A stretch of DNA of 43,687 nt from Bacteroidota bacterium. Lineage in GTDB: Bacteria > Bacteroidota > Bacteroidia > B-17B0 > Aurantibacillaceae. The stretch lies in NCBI GenBank assembly GCA_900299295.1, contig OMJH01000226.1, positions 1 to 43,687 on the forward strand. The letters run 5' to 3'. How positions within the stretch are numbered: position 1 is the stretch's first letter; every line of letters begins with the position of its first letter. Position numbers and translations under genes: made by a program. Below, in pieces: positions 16,486 through 24,610 of this stretch. The notes under the pieces are model-generated. The model saw only the letters and a program-made list of their open reading frames with translations, did no database searches and was not told where the DNA came from.

Positions 16486-17634
16486 ATGATGCCCGTATTA
16501 ATTTTAGTTTTTGTAACTTCTTTTTTATTGGTACTTTACTGTACACCCCCGCTCATTAAAGTGGCAATACTTAAGCGACTATTTGACGAACCGGGAGGAA
16601 GGAAAATCCATAAACGTGTAGTCCCAACAATTGGAGGCATCATCATTTTTGCTGCCACATTATTTTCATTTTCATTATGGTTTAGTGTGGACGGCTTAAA
16701 TGAAAATATGGAACGTGTGAAACAGAATGTTCATGAATTCAAATTAATCATCGCAACATTGCTGATTTTGTTTTTTGTGGGTGTAAAGGATGATATTATA
16801 GGTACTTCACCAATTAAAAAATTAATTGCCCATGTCTTGGTAGGTCTAATGCTGGTTCAAATAGGGGGTATTCGCATAACCAGCCTGCATGGAATTTTCG
16901 GGATCGAAGTAATACCGGAATGGGCGAGCATATTTCTTTCATTATTTACATATGTCGTGGTGGTGAACGGTTTTAACCTGATTGACGGAGTTGATGGGCT
17001 GGCTGCAGGTGTAGGCTTCATTTCCAGTTCTGCTATGGGTACATGGTTTATTTTTGCCAACGATTATGTTTTGGCTTGTCTGGCTTTTTCATTGGCAGGA
17101 TCTTTAATTGGTTTTTTAATTTTTAATTTTTCTCCCGCAAAAATTTTCATGGGCGATTCAGGTTCACTGACCATTGGATTATTACTGTGTATCCTATCAA
17201 TAAAACTCATTGAGTATCCCCCTTCACAACTAAACGGAAATATTCTCTATCTATCCAAGCCTGTGTTCGCCATTGCAGCCATATTTTATCCGTTAGCGGA
17301 TACACTGCGTATTTTTACTATACGTGCTTTTAGCGGTCAATCGCCTTTTTCAGCGGATAAAAACCATTTGCATCATCGAATTTTAGCATGTGGATTCAGT
17401 CATGTTAAAACTGCTATTTTGATTTATATTTTCAGCGTGGCTGCTATTCTTATTTCACTGATCAGTTTCCCTTTATATAATTTTCCGGGCGTTTCATTAA
17501 TTATTTTAATTGCTTATGCTTTGCTATGTACTTTGGCACTAGAAATTATATGCAGGATTAGAAAGACCGGTTCCAAAAAAAATCAAATCGCGCAAGATGA
17601 AATCAGTGAGCAAGAAATTGCCGAATATGAATAA
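16486..17634 (+). CDS. WecA/MraY-type polyprenyl-phosphate sugar-1-phosphate transferase
   Basis: A 382-residue membrane enzyme with about 11 helices. It transfers a (GlcNAc-)1-phosphate from its UDP form to undecaprenyl phosphate, the initiating step of O-antigen, capsule or similar glycans. Conserved catalytic loops are present: the substrate loop GGRKIHKRVVPTIGG (res 37-51), VKDD (res 100-103), NGFNLIDGVDGLAAG (res 161-175), MGDSGS (res 222-227) and DKNHLHHR (res 291-298). The His-rich last motif fits WecA/TagO rather than MraY. A start at M1 or M2 is equally possible. Flanking by two Wzi/RemB-like barrels points to a surface-glycan role. The 3' end overlaps the next gene by 8 nt. Confidence 0.93.
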   Translation: MMPVLILVFVTSFLLVLYCTPPLIKVAILKRLFDEPGGRKIHKRVVPTIGGIIIFAATLFSFSLWFSVDGLNENMERVKQNVHEFKLIIATLLILFFVGVKDDIIGTSPIKKLIAHVLVGLMLVQIGGIRITSLHGIFGIEVIPEWASIFLSLFTYVVVVNGFNLIDGVDGLAAGVGFISSSAMGTWFIFANDYVLACLAFSLAGSLIGFLIFNFSPAKIFMGDSGSLTIGLLLCILSIKLIEYPPSQLNGNILYLSKPVFAIAAIFYPLADTLRIFTIRAFSGQSPFSADKNHLHHRILACGFSHVKTAILIYIFSVAAILISLISFPLYNFPGVSLIILIAYALLCTLALEIICRIRKTGSKKNQIAQDEISEQEIAEYE

Positions 17635-19240
17635 GTATTTGCGATATCACGCGTTTACATTTTGTATTTTATTTTGTTCGCTTAGTTGTTTTGCCCAAGA
17701 TCGAGCTAACAGTGAAAATAATTTTTTGCTGAATGAACAAAATCAGCTCATCGATAATTATTTTATTCAGCATCCCAACACGCAATTTCACTCTTCATTC
17801 CGGCCTTATCTTTTCGTTACGCTAAAAGACTTTCATGATTCACTGCCGAGCTCTAAGTCAATTTTTTTTACAAAAATACGCAGAGCAAATCTTGAAAAGT
17901 TTAATTCACCATGTTTGGTTTTGCCTCTAGTTGATTTGCAAAGTGGATATGATATTTCTCGTCAGAAACTGTTTACCGAAATCGGAGGCGGGGCAATGCT
18001 GCGTTTTAATAGTGGAAAGAATTTTACTGCATCAATTACTGCTCTCGGCGGCCAAGCAACTTATCCCGCTTTTACGGATACGGTGGTGAAAACATTTGGT
18101 ATACTTCCGGGAATGGGAATTGCATATGGTAATTTTGATAGGTATCAATGGGCAAATTTTTCCGGATACCTTTCCTATTCCACAAAAAATTTATTCAATT
18201 TTCAAATTGGCAAGGATAAACATTTTATCGGTGATGGCTATCGAAGCCTTTTATTGAGTGATGCGGCAAATAATTATCCATATTTCCGTTCCACAATCAA
18301 CATTTGGAACCTTCAATATTCCTGTTGGTATTCCTGGATGCAAGACATCTACCATGCGAATGGTGTTCGCTCCGATTTTTTAAATAAGTTCGGCACCTTT
18401 CATTACCTCAGCTGGAACATAAATAAAAATTTAAATATCTCACTCTTTGAAAATATAATCTGGCAGGGAACCGATAGTAATCGAGTTCGGATTTTTGATG
18501 TTAATTATTTGAATCCAGTTATTTTCTTCCGACCAATCGAATATTCGCTGGGATCATCCGACAATGCTTTTGTTGGAATAAATTTTTCCTGGAAATTATT
18601 TAAAACGCTGAAATTGTATGCACAAGCTGCTGCTGATGAATTTTATGTGAAGGAAATAAGAGCACGTAAAGGCTGGTGGGCGAATAAACAAGGTGTTCAG
18701 GCCGGAATGAAATATATTAATGCATTCAGAATTAAAAATCTTACCTTACAAGGTGAAATCAACGTTGTGCGGCCGTATACTTACTCTCACGGAAGTCCGC
18801 AACAAAGTTATTCACATTTCAACCAACCCCTTGCGCATCCTTTTGGCGCGAATTTTAAGGAAGCGATTGGAATCATTTCTTATCGCAAAGGGCGTTGGAA
18901 TTTTTTGCTGAAGGGTGTTGTTGCGCGTATCGGAAGGGATTCGCTTTCTTCAACTGTAAGCATGGGTCAAAATGTTATGCTCTCTTATATCAATCGGCCT
19001 AAACTGGCAAACGGAAATCCACAGGATTACGGACATTTTATTGGTCAGGGAGTAAGAACGGAGTATATGCAGGCAGAAGCTAAAATAGCCTATTATTTGG
19101 TGCCTGAAATTAATCTTCGAGTAGAAGCTGGTTGTATCTATACGCAACTTCAGAATGAAATCAACGGTAAACAAAAATTTCCTTTTGTTTATTTCGCTAT
19201 TCGTTCTTCGATGCATAACTTTTATCGCGATTTTTTTTAA
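17627..19240 (+). CDS. Wzi/RemB-like outer-membrane beta-barrel, copy 2
   Basis: 537 residues from the ATG at 17627, overlapping the WecA-like gene by 8 nt (ATGAATAA), a classic coupling arrangement; the longer frame from 17597 would disrupt the signal peptide. Signal peptide: YHAFTFCILFCSLSCFAQ. The body is beta-rich, ending in a terminal phenylalanine as in outer-membrane barrels. It shares with copy 1 the blocks KHFIGDGYRSLLLSD, DVNYLNPVIF, AAADEF, VRPYTYS and LAHPFGANF in the same order and spacing, so the two are paralogues separated by a single gene. Function is inferred as surface-polysaccharide handling or gliding-related, as for copy 1. Confidence 0.78.
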   Translation: MNKYLRYHAFTFCILFCSLSCFAQDRANSENNFLLNEQNQLIDNYFIQHPNTQFHSSFRPYLFVTLKDFHDSLPSSKSIFFTKIRRANLEKFNSPCLVLPLVDLQSGYDISRQKLFTEIGGGAMLRFNSGKNFTASITALGGQATYPAFTDTVVKTFGILPGMGIAYGNFDRYQWANFSGYLSYSTKNLFNFQIGKDKHFIGDGYRSLLLSDAANNYPYFRSTINIWNLQYSCWYSWMQDIYHANGVRSDFLNKFGTFHYLSWNINKNLNISLFENIIWQGTDSNRVRIFDVNYLNPVIFFRPIEYSLGSSDNAFVGINFSWKLFKTLKLYAQAAADEFYVKEIRARKGWWANKQGVQAGMKYINAFRIKNLTLQGEINVVRPYTYSHGSPQQSYSHFNQPLAHPFGANFKEAIGIISYRKGRWNFLLKGVVARIGRDSLSSTVSMGQNVMLSYINRPKLANGNPQDYGHFIGQGVRTEYMQAEAKIAYYLVPEINLRVEAGCIYTQLQNEINGKQKFPFVYFAIRSSMHNFYRDFF

Positions 19241-19249
19241 AAAGGACAA

Positions 19250-19972
19250 ATGGAGAATATTCAATTAATTAAGTCAAATACTCGTGGACATGCCAATCAT
19301 GGCTGGCTGGATGCGCATCATTCTTTTTCATTTGCAGGATATTATGATCCTTCCCGAATGCATTTTGGGGTACTGCGCGTATTGAACGACGACCGAATTG
19401 CCGGAGGTGCGGGTTTTGGGATGCATCCCCACGATAACATGGAAATTATTACGATTCCTTTTTCCGGGGCACTGGAGCACAAAGACAGCATGGGTAATCA
19501 CGGCGTTATCAGGGCAGGAGATATTCAGGTGATGAGTGCCGGTACCGGTATTTTTCATTCGGAATTCAACCATCACTCAACCGAATCCTGCACCTTATTT
19601 CAGATTTGGTTATTTCCCGACACCAAAAATGTGGCACCGCGTTACGATCAGCAAACAATTCCTGCTTCCAGTAGAAAAAATACATTTCAATGCATCGTCT
19701 CACCGAAAGGTGAAACCACTGAAGGAATGTGGATTCATCAGCGTGCTTGGTTTCATTTAATTGATCTTGATGAAGGGAATACCGCAATCTATGATCTGAA
19801 ACAAAGCGGAAACGGTGTTTATGTAATGCAGATAGAAGGAGAAAGTCAAATTGGCTCCGTGCGACTGTTGCGTCGAGATGCCGTTGAAATTACGGGAATG
19901 AGTTCATTTTCTATTCAGGCGGAAAGCAAGGTTTCATCACTGTTGGTGATGGAAGTGCCGATGACGAATTGA
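19250..19972 (+). CDS. Pirin family protein (bicupin)
   Basis: A 240-residue pirin of the YhhW type. The N-terminal cupin carries the metal-binding set H59, H61 (GMHPHDNMEI), H103 and E105 (IFHSEFN), and the second cupin lacks an obvious metal site, as usual. Several bacterial pirins are quercetin dioxygenases or redox-linked regulators; the physiological role here is unknown. The N-terminus (GHANHGWLDAHHSFSFAGYY) is diagnostic. It starts 9 nt after the Wzi-like gene and may be the distal gene of that transcript, with no obvious functional link. Confidence 0.93.
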   Translation: MENIQLIKSNTRGHANHGWLDAHHSFSFAGYYDPSRMHFGVLRVLNDDRIAGGAGFGMHPHDNMEIITIPFSGALEHKDSMGNHGVIRAGDIQVMSAGTGIFHSEFNHHSTESCTLFQIWLFPDTKNVAPRYDQQTIPASSRKNTFQCIVSPKGETTEGMWIHQRAWFHLIDLDEGNTAIYDLKQSGNGVYVMQIEGESQIGSVRLLRRDAVEITGMSSFSIQAESKVSSLLVMEVPMTN

Positions 19973-20044
19973 TTAAAATACAAGCTTAAATTTACTACGA
20001 CACATTTTGTCGCAGCGGCAGGCGTACTCTTGTAAAAAAAGATT

Positions 20045-20332
20045 ATGCAACTTATCAATCAGCAGAACAGTAGTAAAAGCGGAAACAGTTTTGAAAATTC
20101 AATAGCAAAACTTGTTTTTCGAGTAAAAGCAACAAAATGTTTTTATCAGGCACGACTGTATAAAACGCTTGGTGATACGGAGAAATGTCTGCGGATGTGC
20201 AGTGTTTCTATCTGGTATCATGAACAAGCCCGAAAAATGGGGTATTCGGGCGAAGCTTTTTTGAATGATTTTTCTGAATTGCTCTTGCTGGCAGGAAAAG
20301 GAAACGCATCCTTCGTTCGCGAAGCAGCGTAA
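20045..20332 (+). CDS. Small helical protein of unknown function
   Basis: 95 residues with no recognisable family, signal peptide or membrane segment. From residue 18 on it looks like a helical bundle (SIAKLVFRVKATKCFYQARL, then EKCLRMCSVSIWYHEQARKM, then FLNDFSELLLLAGKG), with three cysteines (res 37, 53, 57). It stands between pirin and convergent era, with a 72-nt leader and a TACTCTTG box (20025-20032, one mismatch) 12 nt before the ATG. Coding is likely but not certain. Confidence 0.6.
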   Translation: MQLINQQNSSKSGNSFENSIAKLVFRVKATKCFYQARLYKTLGDTEKCLRMCSVSIWYHEQARKMGYSGEAFLNDFSELLLLAGKGNASFVREAA

Positions 20333-20344
20333 TTCTGATGCGGA

Positions 20345-21229
20345 TTAACGGTAACCGTATCGGTTAAGTTTTGTTTCGTCGTTGCGCCAGTCCTTATCCA
20401 CCTTTACAAAAAGTTGGAGGTGAATTTTTTTTCCGAAGAATTTTTCTGCCTCTAAACGCGCAGCAGTTCCGGTTTTTTTTAATGCTTCTCCTTTATGCCC
20501 GATGATTATGCCTTTCTGCGTTTCACGTTCTACGAGTATGTTGGCATCAATACGAATAATATTTTCTTCCTCCTTAAATGCCATCACTGCAACTTCGCAG
20601 GCGTAAGGAATTTCCTTTTTGTAGTTCAGTAAAATTTTTTCGCGGATGATTTCCGATACAAAAAAACGTTCCGTTTTATCGGTGAGCTGATCTTTTTCGT
20701 AGTAGGCGGGACCTTCAGGAAGAAATTCAAGCAACAGTGGCAAAATTTTTTCAGTTCCTGTTTGCTTTAATGCGGAGATGGGGAGAAGTACCGCGTTGGG
20801 AAGTAAATCGTTCCAGATCTTTTTTTTCTCTTCTATTTTTTGATCATTCGTAAGGTCGATTTTATTCAGGATAATTATTACCGGCGACTGCGTATGCTGA
20901 AGCTTTAAAATATAACTTTCATCAGGCACACTGTCATCAAAAATATCTGTTATAAATAAAAATACATCCGCATCCTGAAACGCTTCGGAAACGGAATGCA
21001 TCATTTTTTCGTGCAGTTTATAGGAAGGTTTTAAGATGCCAGGGGTGTCCGAAAAAACAATCTGATAGTTTTCATGATTCAGGATACCGAAGATGCGGTG
21101 CCGCGTGGTTTGTGCTTTGGAGGTAATGATGGACAATCGTTCACCCACCAATACATTGCATAAGGTAGATTTTCCTACGTTAGGTACGCCAATTATGTTT
21201 ACAAAACCTGATTTATGTGGTATAATCAC
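20345..21229 (-). CDS. era: GTPase Era
   Basis: A 294-residue GTPase for maturation of 16S rRNA and the 30S subunit. GTPase motifs: GVPNVGKST (res 14-22), switch TTRHR (res 41-45), DTPG (res 61-64), NKID (res 122-125), SAL (res 152-154). The C-terminal KH domain with GIIIGHKG (res 240-247) binds the 3' end of 16S rRNA. It is the last gene of a compact operon and overlaps the small membrane protein gene by 4 nt (ATGA). It converges on the 95-aa gene with a 12-nt gap. Confidence 0.97.
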   Translation of the reverse strand: MIIPHKSGFVNIIGVPNVGKSTLCNVLVGERLSIITSKAQTTRHRIFGILNHENYQIVFSDTPGILKPSYKLHEKMMHSVSEAFQDADVFLFITDIFDDSVPDESYILKLQHTQSPVIIILNKIDLTNDQKIEEKKKIWNDLLPNAVLLPISALKQTGTEKILPLLLEFLPEGPAYYEKDQLTDKTERFFVSEIIREKILLNYKKEIPYACEVAVMAFKEEENIIRIDANILVERETQKGIIIGHKGEALKKTGTAARLEAEKFFGKKIHLQLFVKVDKDWRNDETKLNRYGYR

Positions 21230-21471
21230 TTTTTTTGATTAGTCTTTTTTGAATTTGATGCTTCTTTTTCCTGTAAAAATTTTTCCAGTTTGTCCATGCG
21301 TTTTTGCTGCCAGTTGCGAAGGCCCAGCATTATAGCGCTGATAAATAGTGTAAATAAACATAATATGGCTTCTTGTCGCAAACCTTTCACCTGAAAGTAG
21401 ATGGTAAATACTACAGAAAGTACTGCAGCAACAAGATATACCCAACCCATTATTTTAAAATATGTTTTCAT
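21226..21471 (-). CDS. Small two-helix membrane protein
   Basis: 81 residues with two predicted membrane helices (about 9-29 and 36-52) and a strongly charged cytoplasmic tail (QQKRMDKLEKFLQEKEASNS...). No family recognised. It is locked between lptC and era by 4-nt ATGA overlaps at both ends, strong evidence that it is translated. It could help LPS transport, or simply be a conserved passenger. Confidence 0.82.
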   Translation of the reverse strand: MKTYFKIMGWVYLVAAVLSVVFTIYFQVKGLRQEAILCLFTLFISAIMLGLRNWQQKRMDKLEKFLQEKEASNSKKTNQKK

Positions 21472-22040
21472 GGATTTTCTTTTTCGTTTTTTTCAAAACT
21501 TTCTACCGGAATCTGAATCACATAATCTTCCAGTTCCATATGAGAAAAATCGTTGGAGGCAATCAGTTTTTTTCCGTGCATGCGTCGGTCGTTTTCAATC
21601 AGATAAGCATCGCCTTCGTTGCGGATGCTGTCATTCTCCCTCCACGAAAGTTTTTCGGTTTCCAGGCGTTTTCCTTCTCGGTTCGTTACAACTACATTGT
21701 ATCGCACTTCTACGCGTTTTGAACTTTCGTAATAAATCCCGTAACGTGAACTTAATGTTGAAGTTTCTTTGCCGTCCTTATCAAAAAAAATTATTTTAAG
21801 ACCGCTGTCAATTTCATAATACGGCTCTTTCACATTGAATTCATAACGTTTCAGTAAACCCGCGTGCAGCTTTAATCTCACAAGACCTGAATCTACATAA
21901 TCCATATCCACTTCTTTTCCGGCTATTGTGGCGAAGGATTCCTTTTTACCTGCTACGCGCTCTACATCATGCACATCATTTTGACAAGCGATGGCAAGCA
22001 TCAATCCGGAAATCAAGAAGAAAAAAAACAGAAATCGCAT
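21468..22040 (-). CDS. lptC: LPS export protein LptC
   Basis: 190 residues with a signal sequence and a lipobox-like LAIAC (C19), then the repetitive beta-jellyroll typical of LptC/LptA: DSGLVRLKLHAGLLKRYE, ETSTLSSRYGIYYESSKRVE, YNVVVTNREGKRLETEKLSW, HGKKLIASNDFSHMELED. LptC hands lipopolysaccharide from the LptB2FG transporter to LptA in the periplasm. In many Bacteroidota LptC appears as a predicted lipoprotein rather than a bitopic protein, as here. It starts on the stop of the upstream outer-membrane protein gene (TAATG, 1-nt overlap), and LptC-like family membership rests on the fold pattern. Confidence 0.85.
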   Translation of the reverse strand: MRFLFFFFLISGLMLAIACQNDVHDVERVAGKKESFATIAGKEVDMDYVDSGLVRLKLHAGLLKRYEFNVKEPYYEIDSGLKIIFFDKDGKETSTLSSRYGIYYESSKRVEVRYNVVVTNREGKRLETEKLSWRENDSIRNEGDAYLIENDRRMHGKKLIASNDFSHMELEDYVIQIPVESFEKNEKENP

Positions 22041-23617
22041 TAATCAATGACGCGTTTTACAAACCATTTTTGATTCAACGTGAGTCCTATAGTCAGTCGG
22101 GCAAAGTTAGTCTGAATTAGGTTGTTTTGTGTCGTTCCCATTTTTCCAAGCTCAGCGGATATATTGGCGTGATTCCACACCCATCTTCCAAGCGGGAATC
22201 CGAACCCAAATGAAATTCCGTACTCTGTAATTGGCGTGTTTTTCAAATCAAGATAACCTGCATTGTAAAACGCACCGCCTCGAATCATTGTTTTCTGTCG
22301 CAACATTTCGCGAACACGTTTTACATCTCCGTTCTTGACATACTGAAATCCAAGAGAATACCGAACACTATTTTTTAGGCCAGGATTTTCATCAAAAAAG
22401 CGGTAGTAAGACCAATTCTGAATACTCATATCGGCAAGAATGGTCAGTTTCGTGCCTTTGCGAATGCCCATACCAAAACTCATCAGCAGAGGCATATTGA
22501 GACTTCCTGTTTTGCTGATGTTTAGTGTAGTGTCGTAAATTAAATCGAGCGTTGGTGAAAACGTTTTATAGGTGTATGCCGCAGCGGTATAATCAGCTCG
22601 CAGGGCAGAAGGCAGATAAGCGGTTGCGCCCAGCGTGATTTTCCACTCGCTTCTTTTGCGAAAGCGTTTTGGGAAAAGTGTTTCGTAATTTTCAGCATTG
22701 AGTGAATCTTTGCACGGACAGTCTTTTTTAAATTCGATGTATTCTTGTCCGCGCCCATTGCTCTGTATACATGCCCGGCGCTTATAAGTTGAATCGATGC
22801 GAATGGAAATTAACGCACCATAGCTGAAATAGAAATCAGAAACGCGCGTATTTCTTACGCGGCGAACATTGAAATAACTAGTATTGGAGGGATAAATCAC
22901 ACTTGTGGTATTATTTAAGTCACCAAACAAATAATAGGCGTTAGCTCCAATAGAAAAGGAACTTAATAGGTTAGACCAAAAAAGTTTTTGCCGAATGGTT
23001 TCCCACTGCTGGGTTTTTCGTAATGAATCGTATTGTTTAGAGCGCAGAAACCGGGAAGCTTTTTGTTGAAAGGGTCGGTAACCCATTCCTAAAAAAACCT
23101 GACTCAATCCGCCATTACCCTGGTAAAGTGTTTTGACTTTTCCAACATTACTCACTTCATTCGAATCTAAAATTTCATAACCTACATTTGAAAAAGGAGA
23201 AATTCCGGCAGCAACTCCTGTTTTTCTGTTGATCGGAAAGGCAAGTGATAGGTAATTAAGATAGGTGTTGTTTTTAAAGGTGGAATTTGAATTTGATCTC
23301 AGAAAATTGAAATCACTTTTTGCGCCGGTCTCAAATACCGTAAGTTTTAATGAGGAGAGTGAGGCGGGGTTTGCCACATTAATAAAAACCGGATTGATGG
23401 AGTCGCGCTCATCGTTTTCGTAAGCACTGAATGAACGGCCCATAGCCGAGAGTTGTGCGAATCCTTTGTTTTCAATTTCACCAATGCCGTATCGCGAGAA
23501 TGGGTTTGAAGTCTGCGTGTTAGGTTGAGAAAAAAAATCGGTACCCGAGAGCAAAAAAAAGAACAGTAACAAAAAGTTAGTCCTTAATTTTTCCAATATT
23601 AAAACGTAAAATTTCAT
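22040..23617 (-). CDS. Outer-membrane beta-barrel protein, FadL/OmpP1-like layout
   Basis: 525 residues. The signal peptide (NFLLLFFFLLSGTDFFSQ) is followed by NPFSRYGIGEIENKGFAQLSAMGRS, a start often seen in Bacteroidota barrels that carry an N-terminal hatch, including NPASLSSLK as in FadL-type hydrophobic-compound porins. Many amphipathic strands follow. A charged loop containing CPCKDSLNAENYETLFPKRF (around res 300) looks extracellular. No ligand is predicted. The ATG at 23617 overlaps coaX by 41 nt; a TTG at codon 8 would still give a good signal peptide. It lies immediately before lptC, hinting at a role in outer-membrane biogenesis. Confidence 0.78.
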   Translation of the reverse strand: MKFYVLILEKLRTNFLLLFFFLLSGTDFFSQPNTQTSNPFSRYGIGEIENKGFAQLSAMGRSFSAYENDERDSINPVFINVANPASLSSLKLTVFETGAKSDFNFLRSNSNSTFKNNTYLNYLSLAFPINRKTGVAAGISPFSNVGYEILDSNEVSNVGKVKTLYQGNGGLSQVFLGMGYRPFQQKASRFLRSKQYDSLRKTQQWETIRQKLFWSNLLSSFSIGANAYYLFGDLNNTTSVIYPSNTSYFNVRRVRNTRVSDFYFSYGALISIRIDSTYKRRACIQSNGRGQEYIEFKKDCPCKDSLNAENYETLFPKRFRKRSEWKITLGATAYLPSALRADYTAAAYTYKTFSPTLDLIYDTTLNISKTGSLNMPLLMSFGMGIRKGTKLTILADMSIQNWSYYRFFDENPGLKNSVRYSLGFQYVKNGDVKRVREMLRQKTMIRGGAFYNAGYLDLKNTPITEYGISFGFGFPLGRWVWNHANISAELGKMGTTQNNLIQTNFARLTIGLTLNQKWFVKRVID

Positions 23618-24317
23618 TTAGTCCTTCAAGCAGTAACGATGGGGCAGCAAAGATGCTGTTTTTTAGGCCATTTTCAAAGAATTGCCAATCTCCACCAGTA
23701 AGAACGCATTGAATCGAATCATATTGTGCATCATATTGGGAGATAATTCCTCTGACTTCCGCTAAAACACCATTTTGCACTCCACTAAGAATAGATTCTG
23801 TGGTGGTTGTTCCGATGAGTCGGTCAAATTCTGTTTTAGGGTCGAGTAGAGGGAGACGATCGGTAAAGTTATTGAGTGTCTTAAAACGCATTTCAAGGCC
23901 GGGAGAAATTCCTCCGCCAATGTATTCGTTATTTGCGTTGATGAAATCGAATTTAAGACAAGTTCCCGCATCAATGACCAAAATATTTTTTCCGGGGAAA
24001 CGTTTACTTGCGCCAACTACCCCGGCAAGGCGATCGTTGCCTAAGGTTTCAGGGGTGGCGTAGAGGTTTTTTATGGGAAGAGCGGTGTTGAAATTTAACT
24101 CAATGCAATTGAGTTTGTTGCTTAATGAGTTTAATATGTCTTTTGCATGTGAGACGACACTTGATACGATAGCGAAACGAAGCTCAGGATATTCAGCGAG
24201 AATTCGTTTGAGTTCAGATATTCCCGGTCGGTTAAACTGATAAAAGTGTATCAGTTCACTTTTATTGAATACGCCCGCCTTGATACGGCTGTTTCCAATG
24301 TCTATTGTTAAATTCAC
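23577..24317 (-). CDS. coaX: Type III pantothenate kinase
   Basis: 246 residues; phosphorylates pantothenate as the first committed step to coenzyme A, in the ASKHA fold. Motifs: MNLTIDIGNSRIKAGVF (res 1-17), GNDRLAG, LVIDAGTCLKFDFI and YIGGGISPGLEMR. The start is the GTG at 24317, which matches the family N-terminus; the frame also opens at a TTG at 24326. A TAAATTTG box lies 6 nt before the GTG. It heads the coaX-OMP-lptC-81aa-era operon; coaX followed by an outer-membrane protein and lptC also fits what I recall of Flavobacteriia. Confidence 0.96.
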   Translation of the reverse strand: MNLTIDIGNSRIKAGVFNKSELIHFYQFNRPGISELKRILAEYPELRFAIVSSVVSHAKDILNSLSNKLNCIELNFNTALPIKNLYATPETLGNDRLAGVVGASKRFPGKNILVIDAGTCLKFDFINANNEYIGGGISPGLEMRFKTLNNFTDRLPLLDPKTEFDRLIGTTTTESILSGVQNGVLAEVRGIISQYDAQYDSIQCVLTGGDWQFFENGLKNSIFAAPSLLLEGLNEILRFNIGKIKD

Positions 24318-24323
24318 GGAATA

Positions 24324-24357
24324 CAAATTTAATGAGGTAAAAATCCTTTTTCGGAAA
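24324..24357 (-). promoter_or_regulatory. Start-adjacent promoter of the coaX operon
   Basis: On the minus strand: TTTC (24357-24354), a 22-nt spacer and TAAATTTG (24331-24324, perfect TAnnTTTG), ending 6 nt before the GTG start. It implies a very short or absent 5' leader. Confidence 0.5.
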
Positions 24358-24405
24358 CCAGCAACGATTTTATTCCGTTTTTTTTAACCGGAAGGCTTTG
24401 GTTTT

Positions 24406-24436
24406 TTTGGCGAAATAGAATAAATGCCTATTTTTG
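24406..24436 (+). promoter_or_regulatory. Strong Bacteroidota promoter of tRNA-Phe
   Basis: TTTG (24406-24409), a spacer of exactly 19 nt, and TATTTTTG (24429-24436) match both halves of the -33/-7 consensus (TTTG / TAnnTTTG). The expected transcription start, about 24440, leaves a ~17-nt leader before the mature tRNA. This is the reference promoter for judging the others in the window. Confidence 0.85.
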
Positions 24437-24457
24437 CCACGCTTTTAAAAAGCGGAT

Positions 24458-24533
24458 GGTGACGTAGCTCAGTCGGTAGAGCAAAGGACTGAAAATCCTT
24501 GTGTCGTGGGTTCGATTCCCTCCGTCACCACCA
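24458..24533 (+). tRNA. tRNA-Phe (GAA), CCA encoded
   Basis: A 76-nt cloverleaf. The acceptor stem GGTGACG pairs with CGTCACC, the D-arm is TAGCTCAGTCGGTAGAGCA, and the anticodon stem AAGGA/TCCTT encloses the loop CTGAAAA, giving anticodon GAA. The T-arm is GTGGGTTCGATTCCCTC, and discriminator A plus CCA is encoded. A consensus promoter precedes it and an intrinsic terminator follows; it is a single-gene unit. Confidence 0.98.
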
Positions 24534-24538
24534 CATCT

Positions 24539-24567
24539 AAAGCCCTTGAATTTCAAGGGCTTTTTTT
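24539..24567 (+). terminator. Rho-independent terminator of tRNA-Phe
   Basis: AAGCCCTTGAA and TTCAAGGGCTT form an 11-bp inverted repeat with a one-base centre (so a practical stem of 9-10 bp and a small loop), followed by a run of T to 24567. It begins 6 nt after the tRNA CCA end. Confidence 0.9.
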
Positions 24568-24610
24568 ATTTATCGCAAAGTGAAATCGGACTTTTCTTGA
24601 TGATTGTTTT

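Noticed and set aside
19998-20012. Small hairpin CGACA/TGTCG after the pirin gene
   Set aside because: Only 5 bp with no T-run behind it; too weak for a terminator or regulatory RNA.
21401-21799. 132-residue plus-strand frame across lptC and the small membrane protein gene
   Set aside because: Antisense to genes supported by family motifs and ATGA overlaps; composition looks non-coding.
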